Origin: Azospirillum tabaci
GTDB taxonomy: Bacteria; Pseudomonadota; Alphaproteobacteria; Azospirillales; Azospirillaceae
DNA: 64,000 nucleotides
Direction: 5' to 3'
Assembly (NCBI RefSeq): GCF_014596085.1
Contig: NZ_JACCJY010000013.1
Span: forward strand, 62,001 to 126,000
Shown here in pieces: positions 36,198-46,191 of this stretch; position 1 is the first letter of the stretch, and each line of letters starts with the position of its first letter. The notes under the pieces are model-generated. The model was not told where the DNA came from and searched no databases. It worked only from the letters and a program-made list of their open reading frames with translations. The position numbers were made by a program, and so were the translations under genes.

Positions 36198-37394
36198 TTA
36201 CAAATAGATCGCCGCGCCCGCCCCCGTGTTGACGGTGGCGTCCTTCAGCGTGTCCACGATGAACTGCACCTCGTCGGCGGTGACCTTGTGGTGCAGCGGC
36301 AGGGCCAGCACGCGGTCGACCGTCTTCTGGCAGACCGGGCAGTCGGCCCGGCTGGCGCCGCGCTCCTGGTAATATTGCTGGGTGTAGAGCGCCTGCCCGT
36401 AGTCCGACGCCTCGACGTCGTGCGTCGCCAGATCCTCCAGCACCGCCTTGCGCCCCGAGGCGGTGAAGCGGGTGCCGAGGTGGACGGCGTAGACCATGGG
36501 ATGGACGTCGTCGGCGCCCGGCCCCTTGTAGGGCGGCTTGATGCCCTCGAAGGAGGCCATGGCCGCCTCGTAGTGGGCGACCACCTCCCGGCGCTTCGCC
36601 AGGATCTCCGGCAGGCGCTTCAACTGGACGAGGCCGAGCGCCGCGGTCAGGTTGCTCATGCCCGCCTGGAAGGGAATGGTGCGGGTGATGACCACCGTGT
36701 TGCGGTGTTCCATCTCGCGGCGGCGCAGGTAGCGGAGCTGGTGGGCGAGGTTGCGGTCGTCGGTGACGATCATCCCGCCCTCGCCGGTCACCAGCACGCC
36801 GGGTTCGGAGAAGTCGAAGATGGCGCAGTCGCCGAAGCTGCCGACCAGCTTTCCCTTGTAGGAGGAGGCGATCGCCTCGGTCGAATCCTCGATCAGGATC
36901 AGCCCCTTGTCGGTGGCGAGCGCGCGCAGCTCGTCCCAATGGGCGGGGTGGCCGTTGACGTTGCCGGCCAGGATGGCCTTGGTCCGCGGCGTGATCTTCG
37001 CCTCGGCCTTCGCCGGGTTGATGGTGTGCTGCCAGTAGTCGATGTCGACGAAGACCGGCTCGGCGCCGGCCAGCGCGATGGCGTGCTGCACCTGATGCCA
37101 GCCGAAGGGGGAGCAGAGAACCTCGTCCCCCGGCCCGATGCCGTAGGCCTTGAGCACCATCAGCGTGGCGATGGTGCCGCTGGACACCGCGACCGCGTGC
37201 GCGCGGCCGAGCCAGGCGGCGAAGGCCTCCTCGAACCCCTCCGTCATCCGCCCGTCGCCGAGGCTGCCGGAGGTGAGAATGCGGCTGATGACCGCCACCT
37301 CCGCTTCCGAAATGTCCGGGTCGATCAGCGGGATGTAGTCGCCGAGTTCGCTGCTTTCTTCGTCTTCGGCCGAGTTGTCCGGGGGCATCGTCAT
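36198..37394 (-). CDS. DegT/DnrJ/EryC1/StrS-fold protein lacking the PLP lysine
   Basis: A 398-residue protein with the full DegT aminotransferase fold: IPLIDPDISEAEVAVISRIL, VAVSSGTIATLMVLKAYGIG, DEVLCSPFGWHQVQHA, ILIEDSTEAIASSYKGK. Where the family has S-F-x3-K before TGEGG, it reads FDFSEPGVLVTGEGG: the Schiff-base lysine is a glycine. It may bind PLP without transaminating, or be a non-catalytic partner. AAGGATCGCGGA precedes the start. It is in the nifB operon after the small DUF6129-like gene. No sugar-biosynthesis genes are nearby. Confidence 0.82.
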   Translation of the reverse strand: MTMPPDNSAEDEESSELGDYIPLIDPDISEAEVAVISRILTSGSLGDGRMTEGFEEAFAAWLGRAHAVAVSSGTIATLMVLKAYGIGPGDEVLCSPFGWHQVQHAIALAGAEPVFVDIDYWQHTINPAKAEAKITPRTKAILAGNVNGHPAHWDELRALATDKGLILIEDSTEAIASSYKGKLVGSFGDCAIFDFSEPGVLVTGEGGMIVTDDRNLAHQLRYLRRREMEHRNTVVITRTIPFQAGMSNLTAALGLVQLKRLPEILAKRREVVAHYEAAMASFEGIKPPYKGPGADDVHPMVYAVHLGTRFTASGRKAVLEDLATHDVEASDYGQALYTQQYYQERGASRADCPVCQKTVDRVLALPLHHKVTADEVQFIVDTLKDATVNTGAGAAIYL

Positions 37395-37408
37395 TCCGCG
37401 ATCCTTAT

Positions 37409-37693
37409 TCAGTCGTCCTCGTCCCGTTGCGCGATCACCACGCCGGTCGCCGTCTCCGGCTTGTTGGTGATGAGCCAGCAATGGTTGGTGCCGTCCACGA
37501 GGTAGAGGTTGAAGCCGGGCTCCTCCCGGAAGGCGTCCTCCGCCATCACCGCGGCGTGCGCCCCGGTGACGTTGGACAGGTCCGGGTTCGCCTCGCGCAC
37601 GGCGCGGACCACGGCGTCGAGCCGGGTGCCGTCCGCAAAGAGCCTGCCGGCCAGGGCGGCGATGGCGTCGATCCGTTCCGGAGTCAGGGCCAT
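37409..37693 (-). CDS. Small nif-operon protein, possibly DUF6129
   Basis: A 94-residue soluble protein (MALTPERIDAIAALAGRLFA; GFNLYLVDGTNHCWLITN; ETATGVVIAQRDEDD). The second half resembles small proteins of nif clusters I recall as DUF6129. Function unknown. The start has GGAG 8 bases upstream, overlapping the nifT stop region. Confidence 0.7.
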   Translation of the reverse strand: MALTPERIDAIAALAGRLFADGTRLDAVVRAVREANPDLSNVTGAHAAVMAEDAFREEPGFNLYLVDGTNHCWLITNKPETATGVVIAQRDEDD

Positions 37694-37698
37694 GGTGG

Positions 37699-37908
37699 TC
37701 ACTCCGCGCCGCGCTTCTTGGCTTCGACGGTGATGGGCAGGCGGGTGTCCGCCGGCATCTCGGGCATGTCCAGCGTCCAGCCGTTGGCGACCTTGACCCA
37801 GCCGCCCCACACACCGGGCTTCTCCATCTCGACGATGGGCTCCTCCAGATCCTTCTTGGCGACGTAGATCGTGTATTGCTCACCGGCCTTGCGCAGCATC
37901 ACCTTCAT
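37699..37908 (-). CDS. nifT: NifT/FixU
   Basis: A 69-residue protein matching NifT (MKVMLRKAGEQYTIYVAKKD; GGWVKVANGWTLDMP; ADTRLPITVEAKKRG). Its role is unknown and it is dispensable in tested diazotrophs. GGAGAGTGAC precedes the ATG; a 19 bp tandem repeat begins right at this site. Confidence 0.92.
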   Translation of the reverse strand: MKVMLRKAGEQYTIYVAKKDLEEPIVEMEKPGVWGGWVKVANGWTLDMPEMPADTRLPITVEAKKRGAE

Positions 37909-37917
37909 GTCACTCTC

Positions 37918-37974
37918 CAGTCATCTTGTGTTTGGCCAGTCGTCTTGTGTTTGGCCAGTCGTCTTGTGTTTGGC
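37918..37974. repeat. Three tandem 19 bp repeats upstream of nifT
   Basis: CAGTCRTCTTGTGTTTGGC repeats exactly three times without spacing (one A/G difference in the first copy). It fills most of the gap between the desulfurase gene and nifT. It abuts the nifT ribosome site. Confidence 0.9.
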
Positions 37975-37984
37975 TGTCGTATGG

Positions 37985-39136
37985 TCAGGCCGCGATCCGC
38001 GCGTAGAGCGCGGGAAACTCGTTGAGGACCGATTCCACCTCCTCCGCCGTGCTGTAGCGGCTGAGGGAGAAGCGCAGGCTGGCCGCCGCCTCCGCCGGGG
38101 TCAGGCCCATGGCGGTCAGGACGTGGCTCGGTTCGTTGCCGCCGGAAGCACAGGCTGCCCCCATGGAGACCGCGATGCCGGCGCGGTCGAGCCGCATCAG
38201 CAGTTCCTCCGCGTCCAGCGGGCGGCCCTGCGGGTCGGCGAAGCGGATGTTGCTGGTGTTGGACAGGCGGGCCGCCCCCTCGCCGTTGACCCGGCTGCCC
38301 GGCCAGGCGGCGAGCACGCCGCGCTCCAGCCGGTCGCGCAGGATCGCCATCTCCCCGGCCTCCGCCACCGTGGCGGCGGCGCGGCCGGCGGCGGCGCCGA
38401 AGCCGACGATGGCCGGCACATTCTCGGTCCCGCCGCGGCGGTGGCGTTCCTGATGGCCGTGGATCAGCGGGGCGAAGGGGACCCCCTTGCGGATGCAGAG
38501 CGCGCCGATGCCCTTCGGCCCGTGCATCTTGTGGGCGGACAGGGTCAGCAGGTCGGCGTTCACCGTGTCCACCCGGATGGGCAGCCGGCCGGCGGCCTGC
38601 ACCGCGTCGGTGTGGAACAGGGCGCCGCACGCCTGGGCGATGTCGGCGGCGGCGCCGACCGGCTGGATCGCCCCGGTCTCGTTGTTCGCCCACATCACGG
38701 AGACCAGCGCCGTCTCCGCCGTCACCGCGTCGCGCAGGTCGGAGAGCGCGATGGTGCCGGTGCCGTCAACCGGCAGGACGGTGACCCGCCAGCCCTGCCG
38801 CTCCAGATCCCCGGCCAGCATCAGGGTCGAGGGGTGCTCGACCGCCGTGGTGACGAGGTGGCGGCGCTCCGGACGCTCCGCGGCCAGCGCGCGCAGCGTG
38901 CCGAGCAAGGCCGTGTGGTTGGCCTCCGTCGCGCTGGCGGTGAAGAGGATGTCAGCCGCCTTCGCGCCGACCAGCGCCGCCACCTGGGCGCGCGCCTCGC
39001 CCACCGCCCGTTTGGCGGCCATGCCGGCGGCGTGCGGGCTGGAGGGGTTGCCGAACTCCCCGGACAGGTGCGGCAGCATCGCCTCCCGCACCTCGGGCGC
39101 CAGCGGGGTCGTCGCGTTGTTGTCGAGATAGATCAT
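37985..39136 (-). CDS. Second NifS-type cysteine desulfurase
   Basis: A 383-residue PLP desulfurase paralogous to the nifS of the nifUSV operon: IYLDNNATTPLAPEVREAML, HTDAVQAAGRLPI, PLP-Lys in LSAHKMHGPKGIGALC and catalytic Cys in MGAACASGGNEPSHVL. It differs from NifS around the active Cys (AACASGG, not SACTSGS). The position suggests sulfur for NifB-co or for the Fe-S proteins of this operon. The start has only a weak ribosome site. Confidence 0.9.
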   Translation of the reverse strand: MIYLDNNATTPLAPEVREAMLPHLSGEFGNPSSPHAAGMAAKRAVGEARAQVAALVGAKAADILFTASATEANHTALLGTLRALAAERPERRHLVTTAVEHPSTLMLAGDLERQGWRVTVLPVDGTGTIALSDLRDAVTAETALVSVMWANNETGAIQPVGAAADIAQACGALFHTDAVQAAGRLPIRVDTVNADLLTLSAHKMHGPKGIGALCIRKGVPFAPLIHGHQERHRRGGTENVPAIVGFGAAAGRAAATVAEAGEMAILRDRLERGVLAAWPGSRVNGEGAARLSNTSNIRFADPQGRPLDAEELLMRLDRAGIAVSMGAACASGGNEPSHVLTAMGLTPAEAAASLRFSLSRYSTAEEVESVLNEFPALYARIAA

Positions 39137-39170
39137 GGGTCCATCGCAGGCCGTGGCACGGAGCGGGCGG

Positions 39171-39482
39171 TCAGTCCATCACGCCGGGGACGCCGCGGCG
39201 GCGGCCGTCGGCGGGCACGATCTCCTCCTCCAGGCAGCCGACGACGACGCCGGCCGGGAACTCCACCAGATAGACGGGGATCTGCGTGCCCTCGGCGTGG
39301 CCGATGCGCACGATGGTGCCGGGCGTGCCCTTGGGGGCCAGCAGCGCGCCGTCCTCGGCGTTGGGGTGGCTGCCGTCGTTGTGGAGGTCCACCGCGGCGG
39401 TGACCATCAGGCCCCAGTCGTAGAGCGGTTCGCGGGGCGGGATGAAGCCGGGCTTCTTCGCTTCGGTGACGGCGTCGCTCAT
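39171..39482 (-). CDS. Second, divergent NifZ-family protein
   Basis: A 103-residue protein keeping the NifZ pattern: LHNDGSHPNAEDGALLAPKG, TPGTIVRIG, YLVEFPAGVVVGCLEEEIV, compared with NDGTYPG, GDVGYVKSIG and VDFYEKRIIVGM in the neighbouring gene. GGAG stands 8 bases before this ATG. It probably arose by tandem duplication of nifZ. NifZ acts in P-cluster maturation of NifDK. Confidence 0.82.
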   Translation of the reverse strand: MSDAVTEAKKPGFIPPREPLYDWGLMVTAAVDLHNDGSHPNAEDGALLAPKGTPGTIVRIGHAEGTQIPVYLVEFPAGVVVGCLEEEIVPADGRRRGVPGVMD

Positions 39483-39505
39483 CGCGTGCTCCTCAGGCGG
39501 GAAGG

Positions 39506-39802
39506 TCATTGCGGGTCGTTGCAGCGGGCGTCGACCAGTTCGAGTTCCTTGGCGCGCATGCCGACGATGATGCGCTTCTCGTAAAAATCGACGCCGTAGA
39601 TGTAATACATCTGCAGGTAGGTTCCGATCGACTTCACATAGCCGACGTCCCCGGTGCGGATCAGGAAGTCGCCCATCGGGCGCCCGGGATAGGTGCCGTC
39701 GTTGCGCACGTCGCGAAGGGCGCGGACCTTCTGGCCCTCCTCGAAGGCGGGGCGATCTTCCAGTTCGATCGGTTCGTTCGGATCGCGGGCGCGTTCGCGC
39801 AT
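39506..39802 (-). CDS. nifZ: NifZ
   Basis: A 98-residue NifZ (GQKVRALRDVRNDGTYPGRP; LIRTGDVGYVKSIGTYLQMY; KRIIVGMRAKELELV). It assists formation of the second P-cluster of the MoFe protein, with NifW. AAGGAGCACCGA precedes the ATG. It lies 34 bases after the LRV gene. Confidence 0.93.
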   Translation of the reverse strand: MRERARDPNEPIELEDRPAFEEGQKVRALRDVRNDGTYPGRPMGDFLIRTGDVGYVKSIGTYLQMYYIYGVDFYEKRIIVGMRAKELELVDARCNDPQ

Positions 39803-39836
39803 TCGGTGCTCCTTGGTCCGGTCAGTGGGGGGCCGG

Positions 39837-40610
39837 TCAGTCGGGGATCAGGTCGCCGGTGGCGGGCAGTCCGGCGCGGCGCTTCTGCGCCACGGTGCGG
39901 ACGTCGTCCACCGGGTCCTCGGTCAGCGGGGCGAGGTCTTCGGGCGGCAGGCGGCTGGCGACGACGAAGCGCACGCACCAGTCCGCATCGCCGGTCAGCG
40001 CGGACAGCTTTTCCGGCGGCAGGCGCCGGGCGACGACCATGCGCACGCGGGCGCTGTCGTCCCAGGCCATGCTCATCAGCCACTCCAGCCCGATGCGGTT
40101 GGCCACCTCCAGCCGGATTTCCGGGTCCTCGTCGTGCATCATCGCCGGCAGCATGCCCTCGGGCACGCGGCGGGCGACGCGCAGGCGCACGGAGTAATCG
40201 GGGTCGCGCATCAGCGGCGAGAGGTCGGCGTCCTCCAGCCGGGAGGCGACGGCGATGCGCACCTCTCGGTCGGGGTCGCCGCGCATCTTCAGCAGCAGGC
40301 GGCGGGGGAGGCGGCGGGCGACGGCGGCGCGCACCGTCTCGTCGGGGTCGTCCATCAGCCGCGGCACGATGAAGATCGGCGCGAAGCGGGCGGCGTTGGC
40401 GCGGACCTCGAAATAGGGATGGTCGAGATGCTCGCCGGCCAGATCGTCGTTCCATTGAAAGAAGCGCTGGATGCGCTTGGCGTAGCGGTCCTGCACGCAG
40501 GCGCGCAGCGGTTCGCAGCGCCCCTTGGCCAGACGGTCGCGGCAGGCGCAGCCGTTGCAATCGACGGGGTTGCCCAGCCAGTCCAGCGCCTTGTCGATGT
40601 CGTCGCTCAT
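39837..40610 (-). CDS. 4Fe-4S leucine-rich-repeat-variant (LRV) protein
   Basis: A 257-residue protein with an N-terminal Cys cluster (VDCNGCACRDRLAKGRCEPL, cysteines 18, 21, 23 and 32, plus Cys38) followed by about seven 24-residue LRV repeats such as DPDETVRAAVARRLP, DPDREVRIAVASRLE and DPEIRLEVANRIG. This is the layout of the Azotobacter vinelandii LRV protein, whose cluster-capped solenoid structure is known and whose function is not. The start overlaps the TPR stop (ATGA). Confidence 0.9.
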   Translation of the reverse strand: MSDDIDKALDWLGNPVDCNGCACRDRLAKGRCEPLRACVQDRYAKRIQRFFQWNDDLAGEHLDHPYFEVRANAARFAPIFIVPRLMDDPDETVRAAVARRLPRRLLLKMRGDPDREVRIAVASRLEDADLSPLMRDPDYSVRLRVARRVPEGMLPAMMHDEDPEIRLEVANRIGLEWLMSMAWDDSARVRMVVARRLPPEKLSALTGDADWCVRFVVASRLPPEDLAPLTEDPVDDVRTVAQKRRAGLPATGDLIPD

Positions 40611-41140
40611 GCGTCGTCCTCCGGGCCGGCTTCGTAGCGGTCGGCGGCGGCGAGCAGGCGGGTGGTTCCGAAGCGGTCCTTCGGGTCCAGTTCCCGGACC
40701 TTGTTCAGGGCCTCGCGCCCTTCGGCCAGACGGCCCAGGCGCAGATGCAGGTAGCCGACCGCGGTCAGGGCGAACAGGAACAGGCGCGGGGCCGGCTCCA
40801 GACCCGCGAAGTCGGCGTGATCCGCGCTGACCGCGCGCCAGTCGGTGTGGTTCAAGCCGATGGCCGCCATGGCGTGGCCGAGCATCCGCTCGCCGTAAAG
40901 CAGGGCGGCGTCCAGGTTCGCCTTGTAGAAGTGGAATTTGTAATGGCCGAGATCGACCAGCCGGTGCCCCGGCGCCAGTTCGGCGGCGCGGGCGAGATGG
41001 CGCTGCGCCGCCTCGGCGTCGGCGTGGCTGGCGGCGGCGAGATGCAGGAACCGCTCCGCCTCGGGCGGCAGGTCGCCGCCGTAGTAACGGCGGTTGAGCC
41101 AGCCTTCATCCACCTCGTCCAGCATGGCGGTGCGCTCCAT
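40607..41140 (-). CDS. TPR-like nif-associated protein of the nifB operon
   Basis: A 177-residue helical protein with TPR-like repeats (ERFLHLAAASHADAEAAQRH; HYKFHFYKANLDAALLYGER; GYLHLRLGRLAEGREALNKV). It shares YKFxF, HxDWRAVSADHADF and ELDPKDRxG with the divergent TPR gene at 14501, so the two are paralogues at two places of the island. Its ribosome site lies within a perfect hairpin just after the ferredoxin gene. Coupled to the LRV gene. Function unknown. Confidence 0.82.
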   Translation of the reverse strand: MERTAMLDEVDEGWLNRRYYGGDLPPEAERFLHLAAASHADAEAAQRHLARAAELAPGHRLVDLGHYKFHFYKANLDAALLYGERMLGHAMAAIGLNHTDWRAVSADHADFAGLEPAPRLFLFALTAVGYLHLRLGRLAEGREALNKVRELDPKDRFGTTRLLAAADRYEAGPEDDA

Positions 41141-41145
41141 GGACA

Positions 41146-41173
41146 CCCTCTCCCGTGATGGGACGGGAGAGGG
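41146..41173 (-). repeat. Perfect 11 bp hairpin between ferredoxin and TPR genes
   Basis: CCCTCTCCCGT and ACGGGAGAGGG with a 6-base loop, starting 12 bases after the ferredoxin stop codon and containing the TPR gene's GGGAGAGGG ribosome site. It could end part of the transcripts or restrict TPR translation. Confidence 0.7.
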
Positions 41174-41184
41174 GTTTCGGGCGA

Positions 41185-41376
41185 TCAGGCCGGGACGCAG
41201 CAGTCGGCCGGGCAGACCGAGGCGCATTGCGGGCTGGAGAACTGGCCCTTGCACTCGGTGCACAGGTCGGCGTTGATGGCGTAGGCGCCCTTCTTGAAGC
41301 TGATGGCGTTGTTCGGGCACTCGGCCTCGCAGGCGCCGCAGGCGGTGCAGTCGGAAGCCTTGATCTTGTAAGCCAT
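41185..41376 (-). CDS. fdxN: 2[4Fe-4S] ferredoxin downstream of nifB (FdxN type)
   Basis: A 63-residue ferredoxin with [12 protein letters not shown] and the long-spaced second motif [18 protein letters not shown]. This bacterial-type ferredoxin next to nifB is the FdxN arrangement; it donates electrons to nitrogenase or to NifB. A ribosome site AGGAGAGTGTC precedes the ATG. It is 79 bases after nifB. Confidence 0.9.
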   Translation of the reverse strand: MAYKIKASDCTACGACEAECPNNAISFKKGAYAINADLCTECKGQFSSPQCASVCPADCCVPA

Positions 41377-41455
41377 GACACTCTCCTTGCAGGTGGGGCG
41401 GCTGTTGCGGTGGGCCGCCGGGTAAATCCGTGGGTTCTGGTCGGTCTCTTGGGTA

Positions 41456-43012
41456 TCAGGCGCGCAGGGCGGTGAAGGCGCCGGTGCGGATCACCGCGTC
41501 CTGCCCCTCGCGTGCGTTGATCGCACCTTGGCCGAGGCGCTCGGCGTAGTCCTTGAAGTAGGTCAATGCCGACTCTTCGATGTATTCGAAGGCGAAGCGA
41601 TCAACCGGCTCGATGCCCGCGTCCTTGAGGTTCTGCGACGGGCAACCGCCGATCTTGGCGACGAAAACCGCGGTGCAATCGTTGATCGCCGACAGCACGC
41701 CGCCGAGCGCGTCCTCGTCGCCCGAGCCGCCTTCGCAATACTGGTCGACGCGGCGATGGCCGACGAACTTGGCGCCCTTCGGACCGACCTCGTAGATCTG
41801 GAATTCCTTGGCGTGGCCGAAATGCTCGTTGATGCGCTCTCCGCCCTTGGTGGCGACGGCGATCAGGATCGGCTGCACGTCGGTGCCGATCGTCTCGGCG
41901 ACGTCGGCCTGCGCTGCGGCCTTGGCGGCGTGGCGCCCGGCGCGCTCGCCCTCGACATGCTCGCGGTAGGTGCGGGCGGCCTCCTGGTCGTACTCCACCT
42001 CGCCCATCGCCTCGATCTGGTCGATGGTGAATTCGGAACCGCGGTCCTCGCCCAGCAGGCCGACCGCGTCGGCGCGGCACTGGCGGCAGTGGCGCATCAG
42101 CTTGGCCCCGCCTTCGCACTGGTCCTGCAGGACCTTCAGCTCCTGCGCGGTCGGGCCGCGCTGGCCGGTCAGCCCGAAATGCGTGCCGTGCGCCGGGTCG
42201 GAGATCAGCGGCATGATGTTGTGCAGGAAGGCGCCGCGCGACTTCACCGCCTTGTTCACGTCCATCAGGTGCTCGTCGTTGATCCCCGGGATCATGACGG
42301 AGTTCACCTTCACCAGGATGCCGCGCGACGTCAGCATCTCCAGCCCGAGCATCTGGCGCTCATGCAGGATCTTGGCGGCGTCCAGGCCGGTCCAGCGCTT
42401 GTGGTCGTGGAAGATCCAGGGGTAGATGTGCTGCCCGACCTCGGGATCGACCATGTTGATGGTGATCGTGACGTGGTCGATGTTGTAGTTCGCGATGGTG
42501 TCCACATGGTCGGGCAGGGCCAGACCGTTGGTGGACAGGCACAGCTTGAGGTCCGGCGCCTTCTTCGCCAGCATCTCGAACGTCTTGAAGGTGTTCTTGC
42601 CGCCCGCCGCCAGGCTGTCGCCGGGGCCGGCGATGCCGATGACGGAGAGTTGCGGGATCTCCTTGGCCACCGCCATGATCTTGCGGAGCGCCTGATCGGG
42701 GGTCAGCTTCTCGGAGACCACGCCCGGCCGGCTCTCGTTCGAGCAGTCGTATTTGCGGTTGCAGTAATTGCACTGGATGTTGCAGGCCGGCGCCACGGCG
42801 ACGTGCATGCGGGCGAAATAGTGATGCGCCTCCTCGGAGTAGCAGGGGTGGTTCTTCACCTTCTCCCACACCTCCGGCGCCATGTCGGCGGGGCCATCCG
42901 ACGACCCGCAGGAGGAGGACGCGCAGCCGGAGGCGGCGGCGGGCGGCGCCTCGGCGGGGGCCTTCAGCTCACCCACGCCCAGGATGCTGTCGAGCGAAAT
43001 AACGTTGGCCAT
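41456..43012 (-). CDS. nifB: NifB, radical SAM FeMo-cofactor core synthase
   Basis: A 518-residue NifB that fuses two [4Fe-4S] clusters with a carbide to NifB-co. The radical SAM motif CNIQCNYC is near residue 78. More cluster cysteines are in [10 protein letters not shown]. The C-terminal 130 residues are a NifX-like domain ([20 protein letters not shown]), as in most proteobacterial NifB. AAGGGAGTGGACG precedes the start; an upstream extension in frame is unsupported. First gene of a long operon with its own sigma-54 promoter. Confidence 0.97.
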   Translation of the reverse strand: MANVISLDSILGVGELKAPAEAPPAAASGCASSSCGSSDGPADMAPEVWEKVKNHPCYSEEAHHYFARMHVAVAPACNIQCNYCNRKYDCSNESRPGVVSEKLTPDQALRKIMAVAKEIPQLSVIGIAGPGDSLAAGGKNTFKTFEMLAKKAPDLKLCLSTNGLALPDHVDTIANYNIDHVTITINMVDPEVGQHIYPWIFHDHKRWTGLDAAKILHERQMLGLEMLTSRGILVKVNSVMIPGINDEHLMDVNKAVKSRGAFLHNIMPLISDPAHGTHFGLTGQRGPTAQELKVLQDQCEGGAKLMRHCRQCRADAVGLLGEDRGSEFTIDQIEAMGEVEYDQEAARTYREHVEGERAGRHAAKAAAQADVAETIGTDVQPILIAVATKGGERINEHFGHAKEFQIYEVGPKGAKFVGHRRVDQYCEGGSGDEDALGGVLSAINDCTAVFVAKIGGCPSQNLKDAGIEPVDRFAFEYIEESALTYFKDYAERLGQGAINAREGQDAVIRTGAFTALRA

Positions 43013-43064
43013 CGTCCACTCCCTTCCCAGCCGCGCCGTCGGCGCCCTTGGTCGGGTCGTTAAA

Positions 43065-43080
43065 AGCAAGTTCGGGGCCA
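43065..43080 (-). promoter_or_regulatory. Sigma-54 promoter of the nifB operon
   Basis: Minus strand TGGCCCC-GAAC-TTGCT: a slightly degenerate -24 box and a perfect -12, keeping GG-N10-GC, 53 bases before nifB. Confidence 0.85.
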
Positions 43081-43137
43081 ACCGGATGAATTGTGGAGTT
43101 CCAGTGGGTTAGGCGGTTGTGTCGGGCCTGTGGGCCA

Positions 43138-43153
43138 TGTCGGCAATCCGACA
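43138..43153. promoter_or_regulatory. NifA upstream activator site for nifB (proximal)
   Basis: TGT-CGGCAATCCG-ACA, almost a perfect dyad, 58 bases upstream of the -24 box. Confidence 0.85.
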
Positions 43154-43194
43154 AAGGCGGACAAAGCCAAACAATGGCCGACAAACACGCCGCC

Positions 43195-43210
43195 TGTCGG
43201 GGTCCTGACA
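43195..43210. promoter_or_regulatory. NifA upstream activator site for nifB (distal)
   Basis: TGT-CGGGGTCCTG-ACA, 115 bases upstream of the -24 box. Confidence 0.8.
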
Positions 43211-43297
43211 AGGGGCGGCGATCATGTTTGAAGTCCCCTTTCCCCGGAGGGGAGAGGGTTAAGAAGGCCAACTGCGTTGCCCTATGATAAGGGGGTA

Positions 43298-44188
43298 TCA
43301 CGCGCTCCCGACCTGGAAGGTCAGGACATGGTCCTCGTCCGGGCGCAGTGGCTCTCCCCCGAACCCGATCAGCCCGCGGCCAGTTAGCTTCGTCGAATCG
43401 CGGCGCAGCAGCAGGGAGGGGGAGTCGCCCGTGCGGATGAAAGTGCCGTTGGTCGAATGGTCGGTCAGCAGGAAGCCGCCGCGGCTGAAGTCGATCACCG
43501 CGTGCTGGCGCGAGGTGCGGCGCGACGGGATGCGCAGGCCGCAGCCCTCGTCGCGTCCCACGGTGACGCGCGGCAGCAGTGGGGTCAGCGTCGCGTCGGC
43601 GCCGCGCCCGGACAGGCGCAGGGAGGGCAGGCCGCGCCCGCTGCCGGGCTCGGACGGGGGCAGGCCGACGGTGGCATTGTCCTCGGCCTCCGGCGTGGCG
43701 TCGCCGTCGCGGATCTGGTGGACTCGGACCGGGGCCGCCTTTCCCTTCACCGAAACGCTGTTCAGAAGGCGGGCCCGCTTCCGCAGGGCCGGGGAGAGGC
43801 GGTCGACCAGATCGTCGGTCGCCAGAATCTCGCCGGGGCGGGCGATGGCTTCCAGCCGGGCGGCGACGTTGCAGGCGTCGCCGTAGAGATCGCCGGGGCC
43901 GGCGATCACCGGGCCGAAATGCAGCCCGGCGCGCAGCCGCAGTCCGAACTCCCCTTGCCGCTCCATCATGGCGAGCGCGGCGCGGGTGGCGCCGTCGCTC
44001 ATGGGGAAGCAGGCCAGAAGCCCGTCGCCCAGGCTTTTCACCACCGTGCCGTCATTCTCCCCGACGATCCGGCGCAGGCCCTCCAGCACCCGCTGGGTCA
44101 GCGCCGCGGCCTTGCGGTCACCCGCCAGTTCGTAGAGCAGCGTGCTGTCGGCGATGTCCACGAAGAGGAGGGCGAGAGGCTTTTCCAT
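43298..44188 (-). CDS. Class III adenylate cyclase fused to an FHA domain
   Basis: A 296-residue two-domain protein. The N-terminal cyclase domain has metal Asp11 (FVDIADST), Lys51 and Asp55 (VKSLGDGLLACF), and Asp104, Asn107 and Arg111 (LYGDACNVAARLE), so all catalytic and ATP-selecting residues are present. The C-terminal FHA domain (VTVGRDEGCGLRIPSRRTSR, then DHSTNGTFI) should bind a phosphothreonine. It lies between nifA and nifB on the same strand, 122 bases after nifA. A role in nif control is only suggested by position. Confidence 0.88.
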   Translation of the reverse strand: MEKPLALLFVDIADSTLLYELAGDRKAAALTQRVLEGLRRIVGENDGTVVKSLGDGLLACFPMSDGATRAALAMMERQGEFGLRLRAGLHFGPVIAGPGDLYGDACNVAARLEAIARPGEILATDDLVDRLSPALRKRARLLNSVSVKGKAAPVRVHQIRDGDATPEAEDNATVGLPPSEPGSGRGLPSLRLSGRGADATLTPLLPRVTVGRDEGCGLRIPSRRTSRQHAVIDFSRGGFLLTDHSTNGTFIRTGDSPSLLLRRDSTKLTGRGLIGFGGEPLRPDEDHVLTFQVGSA

Positions 44189-44310
44189 AAATCTGCGGCA
44201 ACCGGGGAGAGTGCCGGGAGGTTAACACACACCCGGGCACCTGTCCCGGTTGTGCAGCGGCATGCCCCTTATTCCGCAGGGGAGAAAGGGGCTGTGCTGT
44301 GCCCTGGTCG

Positions 44311-46191
<1,881 letters not shown>

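Noticed and set aside
37699..37984. CRISPR-like reading of the three 19 bp repeats
   Set aside because: Repeats are contiguous with no spacers, and no cas genes are present.
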